Shown: positions 57,894 through 64,000 of the stretch, piece by piece | Layout: each line of letters opens with the position of its first letter | Numbering within the stretch: the first letter of the stretch is position 1 | NCBI GenBank assembly: GCA_029255685.2 | Contig: CM055314.2 | Coordinates: 5,350,399 to 5,414,398 of the forward strand | Direction: 5' to 3' | DNA: 64,000 bases | Source: Silene conica | Lineage: Eukaryota > Streptophyta > Magnoliopsida > Caryophyllales > Caryophyllaceae | Program-made: the position numbers and the translations under genes | Notes under the pieces: model-generated | The model's database searches: none | What the model was told of the DNA's origin: nothing | Seen by the model: the letters and a program-made list of their open reading frames with translations, nothing else

Positions 57894-58205
57894 ATGGCTC
57901 TCACAAACGTTCAAAAAACAAAGCTTATCAGCTAAGGATCGATCTTATAGCTACGCAGTTCCCAGTGCTAGTGTCTCGCCTTGAACTACTCATTCCAAGT
58001 GACACTGTGTGGGGCCTGGTAGAAAATCCTCCAATTAGCAACCTTTTTGGCATCCTACACGGTAACCCCAACATCAGTCCGGCTGTTACCGACGACGATG
58101 TTACTGATGAAATTGTAACTGAGAAGATATGGGAGTTTCGCAAGTTAAGAAGCGATTTCATTGTCTATATTGAGCGGTTTCAAAGTACGTACATAAGAAA
58201 ACAAA
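57894..58205 (+). pseudogene. Small MULE-internal ORF, unknown function
   Basis: ATG 57894 reads MALTNVQKTKL. A frame change near 57935 leads to LRIDLIATQFPVLVSRLELL, then PSDTVWGLVENPPI and VTEKIWEFRKLRSDFIVYIE. About 100 residues, no recognised domain. It lies between the OTU-like exon and the convergent PMD gene, so it is probably a second MULE-encoded protein or a captured gene. A donor-like AAAG|TACGT near 58186 suggests it may be spliced. Confidence 0.4.
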
Positions 58206-58226
58206 TAAAGTCCATACATAACAAAA

Positions 58227-60158
58227 CTAATAAACTACGATGTCATCATCATCATCATCAGCAGCAGGAGCATCCTCAACGTCATCCTTCGTTATGTAGA
58301 ACCGCTCCATATCATCGACCAAGTATCGCACGTACTGCCATTTCCGGTCGGGGGGCTGACTATAAATCTGCGAGAAATGACGGTTAACAGCTCGGCAAAC
58401 CTCCGGCTCCTTGGTGAAAGGGAGTGAGCGCATCCGAACACGGCGTGTAGGGGGGTAGAAGTATGGGTGAGAAATCTTCTTGTACCAACTCATGTACCGT
58501 GGATCACACTGAAACGGCATCAAAGCCCGGTCATGACGCTGTCTCAACGCAATCTCAGCCTCTCTCAAACCCCAATCCAAATCAGCATCATCACCGTACG
58601 ACAGCATGTAACCCACAGACGGCTTCGCCGGACGACTCTCGACAGCTGGGACCCGCATAGGGTTCGGGAGAACCTGAACATAACAAAACTGACGGAGACA
58701 CCTATCAGGTTGGTACGGCTCCACTATATCCAGAAACCTAATCACCCCCGAGTAGAGCGTACTACGACAAGCCCTGTGTGGGCTACCACCGTAAGGGAGC
58801 CACGTCACCTGCTCCGCCCTCAGCCCGTCCAACCTCTGCCTATGCTGCTCCAACAACCCCTCGTCTCCCCTAAACCTAGGAACTCGTGACCAAGCCTCGA
58901 CAAGTCGTCGTCCCTCAACATAATATCTCGAGTGAGGTCTGAACGCCGGAAAGTACTCGTATATCCAAGCCTGGAGCAACGGCAGACAACCGCTAACCCC
59001 AGCTGCCTCCCTACGCGAAGCCATCCCCAACTGTCGGTACAGGTACGCCAATGTCGCGGCCCCCCAAGCATAACCGCTGATATCATCTAACTCATCGAAC
59101 AACGGCAACATACGAGCAACAACCCGATCGCTGGACTTGTCGGTGAAAAAAGTCTGTCCAACCAACAACATCATGTACGCCCGTAGGGAGTCCTGCTGGC
59201 TCCCCTTCTCCGCAACCTCCATCAGCTTCCTCACCAAAATCCTCCCACCCTTGTAAAGAGGTGTACTCACGGCCGCCACGTCCATGCTGAACAAGGCCGC
59301 GAACTTCCCCTTCAGACCAATCTCTCCCCTCGTATGACCCTCGTCCATAACCCTAGCGCCATCCACCCGTATGTCGAGGATCCTGTGAACGTCGTGCAAC
59401 AGTATCGTAATCTCACCAAACGGCATGTGGAAAGTGTTGGTGTCCGGCTGCCACCTCTCAACGAACGCACTGATAAGGTTCTCATCCAACCCGGTGGTCA
59501 AAGATGACCTAAGATGATCAAGCCCGCTCTCGCCAACTCTATCCATAACCGAAGAACGGACCCTCAACTTACTCATCTTCTCCATAGCGCCCGACCTCTC
59601 GTAACACGTGATCCACAATCTGGCGCTCCCCTCATCCGTCCAACTACTGCAAGCTACGTGGCCACCGAAGCTACGTAGGACAGTAAGTATAGACGCCCCC
59701 CCTCAACCGGACCGGTAAGACGCCAGGAAAGATCCAGAATCTTCTTCCTCCCGCCCGTGCTACTAGAGGCACCCTCCACAAATGGCCTATATCGGCCGTT
59801 ACCATCACGTACGATCACCTTAGCTGGTCGATCAGCTGCCCCCTCGTCCAAAAATTGGGAGTCGTCCTCCTCCTCCTCCTCAACCTCGTCATCATCAACA
59901 TCATCATTATCAACCCTAAACTGCTCCACCTCCTCGTCCTCGGAACTACTAACTCGGTCCCTGAAAAAACTCTCTGTAGCTGAAGCTCGTCCTCGGGAGT
60001 AGGGTCGGGAGACCCTTTCCCCTATCCCTACCTCCCCTACCAGGCCGTGGCGCTGCTGCAGGTTGTGATTCTATCGGGACACGCCGCTTAGACCCCGTCA
60101 CTCTTCGGCCTGTGCTACGACCAATTGTAGTCATGATAGCATCTTCACTGTAAGACAT
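58227..60158 (-). pseudogene. Plant mobile domain (PMD, aminotransferase-like) protein
   Basis: Plant mobile domain proteins (PF10536; MAIN/MAIL1 relatives) are nuclear proteins linked to transposon silencing and genome stability, and they are often carried by transposons. Three reading segments join on the minus strand: 60158-~60000 (MTTIGRSTGRRVTGSKRRVP, basic), 59929-59654 (acidic VDNDDVDDDEVEEEEEDD, then LDLSWRLTGPVEGG) and 59690-58227. The last begins LTVLRSFGGHVA and gives the PMD core: ISAFVERWQPDTNTFHMPFG, EITILLHDVHRILDIRVDG, YMMLLVGQTFFTDKSSDRV, WGAATLAYLYRQLG, LPLLQAWIYEYFP. The tail is FYITKDDVEDAPAADDDDDD. Frame changes near 60000 and in a G-run near 59696 make it a probable pseudogene unless introns bridge them. 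It sits inside the MULE, convergent with the transposase. Confidence 0.8.
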
Positions 60159-60169
60159 CTACAATTACG

Positions 60170-60490
60170 AGATTACAATAACGTTAAAATAATATAATTA
60201 AACAAATTTTCATAAAAAACTAACATAATAAAAAATAAAATAAAAAATACACAAAATTATCAAAATTAAACAAATTTTCATACAAAACTAAAATAATTCA
60301 AAATAAAATCAAAATTACATAAAATTAACAACTTAAATAATTTAAACTATACATTAAAATACAAAATTAACAACTTTTTATACAATTAAACATAAACTAC
60401 CCATTTAAATACAAAATTAACAACTTTTAATGAAAAATAATAACTTTTAACTATTAAAATTGATAATATATGGTTAAAACGAAAAAAAAA
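60170..60490. other. AT-rich spacer upstream of the PMD gene
   Basis: AAAATTAACAACTTTT and ACAAAATTA phrases repeat irregularly. No gene; likely the PMD promoter side of the MULE. Confidence 0.5.
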
Positions 60491-60496
60491 AACCGA

Positions 60497-60786
60497 ACCC
60501 CCCTAGACACCCCTTTCCCATGTCCCAACCCCCCTGGACACCCCTTTCCCACGTCCCAACCCCCCCTAGACACCCATTTCCCACGTCCCAACCCCCCATA
60601 GACGCCCCATTCCCACGTCCCAACCCCCCTGGACACCCCATTCTCACGTCCCAACCCCCCTAGACACCCCATTCCCACGTCCCTTCCCCCTAGACGTCCC
60701 ATTCCCACGTCCCTTCCCCCCTAGACGTCCCATTCCCACGTCCCTTCCCCCCCTAGCCGTGTACTTTGCACGTCCCAACCCCCACT
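60497..60786. repeat. ~31 bp minisatellite, CCCACGTCCCAACCCCCCTAGACAC-type
   Basis: About nine units built from CCCACGTCCCAACC and CCCTAGACACCCCATT, C-rich on the plus strand. The last unit (CCGTGTACTTTGCACGTCCC) reads in reverse complement almost like the units at 32925-33222, so the two arrays appear homologous and inverted. Confidence 0.88.
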
Positions 60787-60814
60787 AGCCTACCAACACT
60801 ACAAAACAATGCTC

Positions 60815-61130
60815 TATTTGCGACGGACAGGTCCGTCGCAAACAAGGTGAAATCCGTCGCAAAAGCATCATTTGCGACGGATTTGCGACGGACAGTGTCT
60901 GTCCCATATTTTTGTCGCAAAAAGAAAATTTGGGACGGATTTTTCCGTCGCAAACAATTTGCGACGGATTGACCAAGATTTGCGACGGAATGGCTTTGAC
61001 CCTATGGTCAACGTCAGTCAACATTTGCGACGGAATTTCCGTCGCAAATGTTGACTAACTTTGACTTGTTGGTCAACATTTGCGACGGAATTCCGTCACA
61101 AATCGAGACATTTACGTCGCAAATTCCTGT
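60815..61130. repeat. CACTA subterminal repeats (TTTGCGACGGA)
   Basis: About fourteen copies of TTTGCGACGGA or its complement in both orientations, some as palindromes (GCGACGGAATTTCCGTCGC). In En/Spm such repeats bind the TNPA-like protein. The same GACGG..CCGTC core occurs in the Mutator-type MITEs of this window. Confidence 0.88.
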
Positions 61131-61396
61131 AGTATTTTCCGGTTTCAGCTGTTTTTTCAGCTCCCCATTTCAATTAAATGGCTCATTTTACCCTTTTGTA
61201 AGCTCTCCAAACCTGCATATTTCAGCAAAAACAACCCAGCAACAAAGAACTTGTCGGAGACAAGGTTTTTAAAAGGTCTTTTCATAACTAAAATTAAGGT
61301 TTTACATATGTTCATCCAACTAAAAACTAACATATGTTCATCCAACTAAAAACTAAACATAATCCGCGGTAGACCAACTAACCAACCTAATAAAAC

Positions 61397-63011
61397 CTAT
61401 CTAACGGTGGTGTCAGTGGGTTGTGGGGTGACGAAATGGCTGGCCGCCCTAGCATTGTCGCCGCCGTCATCATCGAAGTCGCGTCTCGGCTGAGAAAAGC
61501 CTCCCGGGTTGCAGCTTTGAGTAGTGAACTCCCCCCGTTGACTTAAGAACTCTTCAATTGCCTTCAGCCTTTGAGATGTCTCGAGTTCACGTTCTCTTAG
61601 CTGAGCATTCTCTTGAAGAACTCTGCTGACGATACCTGCAATTAATAGTCAAACATGATATTATATTCATTCAGTAAACGGTAAAATAATTGGTTAGTCT
61701 TAATCTTTAATATACTATAAAATACAAACCTGGGGTGTATGATGATGGGTTCCCAGCACTTGAGTGACGACGACGTTCGTAAATAACTGGTGCTGCATTT
61801 CCCATACCAAGTATCAGCCCTTTCTTGTTATAGCCGCCATGTTCTTCGAAATAGATATCGTTGTCGTCGATATCCTCCTCCGGTATCCCTTCACTTATCA
61901 TTTTTGACTTCCTTGTAAAAACCTTCCCTACAAAACAAAAACAAAGTTTGATTAGTATACGTTAATTAATTACTAAAGCAAATTACTAAAACATAAAGAA
62001 AAGTTTCTGATAACTTACAAAGAGTTCTTTCGATTTCGTTGAAAGCCATCCCTTCTTGGCATGCTTCTTCGTCTTCTCCATCAATTTCAAGGCGGATGGT
62101 ACATCCCTCCCATCTTCTCCAGCCTGCAATTTAAATCGAACGACACTTGTTAAAAAAAACACTCAAGATTGTCAAAGTTTGCCAATTGTTAAAAAATTAC
62201 TCAAGACGATGTTTAAGTGAAGTAAAAACTATGAAATTACCATTTCATCCATCATCTGTAGGGTGTTTTTACGACCCATAATGTGAGTACCTAAGGCCTT
62301 GCCTTTTTCGGTACTTCCAGACATCCTATTGGCTTTGTTTTTCCCGGATGTGTCTTGAAACTTTGGATCATTCTTTCTAGCCAGAATCTTTTCAAATATA
62401 TCGGCCGGTATCCAAGACGGCCTTTCCTCCGCAGGTTTCTTGGAAGCGTAGTGGATCTTTTTGCGTAGGCGTTCTTTCATCATGTTGGTCCAAGCCGCCT
62501 TAACCGCATCTTTGTCACGAGCATAAAAGGTAACATGTTGCTGTTTCAAAAAAAATATAGTTAAAAAATAATGAAACGAGAAATAGGTAATAAATAATAA
62601 AACAGAAATAGGTAATAGTTAATAAATACCTCAAACCAATCCCACCATTCTTTCTTCATCGCATCCGACGCAAGTGACCAGTTTGGCGCAAATTCCTTGT
62701 AGTTCGAAATAATGGTCAAGCTTACGAGATCGGAAACGTCTTTGTCATTGAACCTGAAAAAGACTTAAATTTGAAAATAAAATAATGAACAAGTAATCAT
62801 ATTATAATCAATATATATACAATCAATAAGTAAACAAATGAGATACTTACCACATGCCGCCATCATAATCAGTCGGATCGAGGTGTACTCGACGTGTAGG
62901 CGGCTGAGGCTGAGGAGGAACAATCTCGTCCTCGTCACTACCTCCCGCTCGTCGTCCCTCAGTCTGACGACTACCACTACCTCGTCGTCTTCCGCCCGGT
63001 ATATTATCAAA
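61397..63011 (-). CDS. CACTA TNPA-like protein (Transposase_24), six exons seen
   Basis: Exons on the minus strand with GT..AG borders: 63011-62851, 62753-62630, 62540-62241, 62123-62019, 61927-61730, 61635-61397 (TAG stop). All joins keep frame. Product begins FDNIPGGRRRGSGSRQTEGR (basic), then PPTRRVHLDPTDYDGGMW and VSLTIISNYKEFAPNWSLAS. The Transposase_24 (Ptta/En/Spm) core is in exon three: WTNMMKERLRKKIHYASKK, PSWIPADIFEKILARKND, SGKNKANRMSGSTEKGKALG. The end has a coiled-coil stretch VLQENAQLRERELETSQRLK. The initiating ATG is not clear; 63011 is an acceptor, so at least one upstream exon is missing from this model. TNPA-like proteins bind subterminal repeats. No stops found, so the element may be young. 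Confidence 0.82.
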
Positions 63012-63160
63012 CTAATATAGCAACAATTAGATAGAAATGTTTTACAAAATTAAAAACTTGAATAATAAAGGAAATAAGATGATTTCATTGACATTAAGCC
63101 ATACGGCATCTACAATAATATCAACAAATACAAGATTATCAAATCTAATAGATAGCAGTC

Positions 63161-63959
63161 CTAATCATCATCATCACTTGAACAATTTATTCCTACATCC
63201 TTACAAAGAGAATCTATAATATCTTCATCCTCATCCTCATCCTCATGTTGCTCCTCTGTCACAATTTGTATGTGTTCCGGTTCCTCCACAATTTCATCTT
63301 CATCTTCTTCTTCTACTTCAATTGGTGACAGTATTGTTTCACCATTAGTAACATTTTCTTGAAAGAAAGATTCATCAACGGGAGCATCGACATTTGATCT
63401 AGCCTTGGTTTTGAATACCGCTGACCATTGACTTTGATCCTTTTTTATACCTGGATAAGGACTATAGTAAACTTGTTCCACTTGATATGCTAACACAAAT
63501 GGGTCGTACTTTGCAAATTTTCTACTCCGGTTAACATCCACAAGCTTATATTCCTTATGTACTTGCATGCCTCTTTCGGAGTTATCTAGCCAACTACATT
63601 TGAACAAAATGACTTTGTAAGTGTTTTGTGGGCCTGTATAAGTCATCTTAACAATTTCGTCAAGGGTCCCATTGTAGTCAGCTCCTTCAGTGGAACTCAC
63701 ACAAACTCCATTGTTAATTGTGCACTTTTCCAAATCTTTTCCTTGAATGAAAGCTCGAAATTTGTAGCCATTGATGGAATAGCGTTTCCATGTTCCGACT
63801 ATTCTTGAGGGACCATTTGCTAAGGCAATTAGAACTGGATCTTCTATATTAATAACCTGAGATCTAAACCATCTGGGAAATCTTGTTTCATATTTTTCCC
63901 AAACATCATTGCCTACGACACATTCAGGATGTTCTCTCATGATAAAATTTTCAAACAAC
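63161..63959 (-). CDS. CACTA TNP2-type transposase, C-terminal DUF4216 exon (partial)
   Basis: Exon from an acceptor at 63960 (TATAG|GTTG) to the stop at 63161. It contains DUF4216, the domain after TNP2/DUF4218 in plant CACTA transposases: KYETRFPRWFRSQVI, GPSRIVGTWKRYSINGYKF, VKMTYTGPQNTYKVILFKCS, YDPFVLAYQVEQVYYSPYP. The tail is very acidic (EEEDEDEIVEEPEH, EDEDEDEDIID). The catalytic N-terminal part would lie beyond 64000. The frame is intact. Confidence 0.88.
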
Positions 63960-64000
63960 CTATATTCAAATTAGGGGAATTATTAATATTTGAACAACTA

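Larger units (their letters stand above)
32600..60790 (+). mobile_element. MULE carrying OTU-like and plant mobile domain genes, split by two retrotransposons (edges approximate)
   Basis: Mutator-like element reconstructed from three separated parts: about 32.6-33.43, 45.08-46.62 and 56.64-60.79 kb. Removing the Copia (33430-45075) and Gypsy (46619-56639) insertions leaves ~6.5 kb with a transposase gene on the plus strand, a small ORF, and a PMD gene on the minus strand. Related hairpin-unit arrays (32925-33222 and 60497-60786) face each other near the two sides. Terminal inverted repeats and the 9 bp duplication were not located, so both outer edges are estimates; the right one abuts the CACTA terminus at 60797. 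Confidence 0.75.
60797..64000 (-). mobile_element. CACTA (En/Spm) transposon, 3' part; continues past window
   Basis: The terminus CACTACAAAACAATGC at 60797 is the CACTA-type inverted end. It is followed by subterminal TTTGCGACGGA repeats and then two transposon genes on the minus strand. The other end and the 3 bp target duplication partner lie beyond 64000 (the adjacent trinucleotide here is CAA). It abuts the MULE array. Confidence 0.88.

Noticed and set aside
60497..60786. Gly-rich protein ORF on the minus strand (60454-60708)
   Set aside because: Product of the 31 bp minisatellite.

Overview
This is 64 kb of a plant nuclear chromosome, almost certainly from a eudicot. The host genes have introns with GT..AG borders, intergenic DNA is AT-rich, and every mobile element recognised is a plant type: Copia and chromodomain Gypsy retrotransposons, an L1-type LINE, a tRNA-derived SINE, Helitrons, MULE, CACTA, hAT, Stowaway and Tourist elements. 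The species cannot be told from sequence alone. Caryophyllales is only a weak guess.

Layout. 1-2.7 kb: the 3' seven exons of an alcohol dehydrogenase-like gene behind a GTTCA minisatellite. 2.8-6.2 kb: MITEs, a Helitron carrying a ~400 bp near-perfect palindrome, and a SINE. 6.5-7.9 kb: an intact two-exon acidic dehydrin (F-S-K-K-K architecture) on the minus strand. 8-23.5 kb: no host gene, but a dense layering of small DNA elements: four Helitrons (one with a paralogous empty site in the window, two joined head to tail, one nested in a hAT MITE), Stowaway, Tourist and hAT MITEs, and two tandem Mutator-like non-autonomous elements. 23.5-29.95 kb: a full-length L1-type LINE with a 19 bp target duplication; its ORF2 has one frameshift. 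30.3-30.9 kb: a hAT element built of GGACCGG repeats. 31.5-32.2 kb: a DUF241-family host gene.

32.6-60.8 kb is one nested complex. A Mutator-like element (MULE) of roughly 6 kb encodes a transposase with a C-terminal OTU-like domain, a small ORF, and on the opposite strand a plant mobile domain (PMD) protein. Its transposase gene was split first by an 11.6 kb Sirevirus-like Copia element (TSD ATAGC, LTRs ~1% diverged) and later by a 10.0 kb chromodomain Gypsy element (TSD ACGAC, LTRs ~0.3% diverged). Joining the outer pieces across both target duplications gives continuous MULE coding sequence. Related hairpin-unit arrays lie in opposite orientation at the two sides of the MULE.

60.8-64 kb: the 3' end of an autonomous CACTA element (terminus CACTAC, TTTGCGACGGA subterminal repeats), a six-exon Transposase_24/TNPA-like gene, and the DUF4216 C-terminal exon of the TNP2-type transposase, which continues past the window.

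The three host genes (ADH-like, dehydrin, DUF241) look unrelated in function and sit as islands between element clusters. Coordinates of intron borders, LTR edges and target duplications were read by eye. Family names rest on motif recognition, not on database searches.
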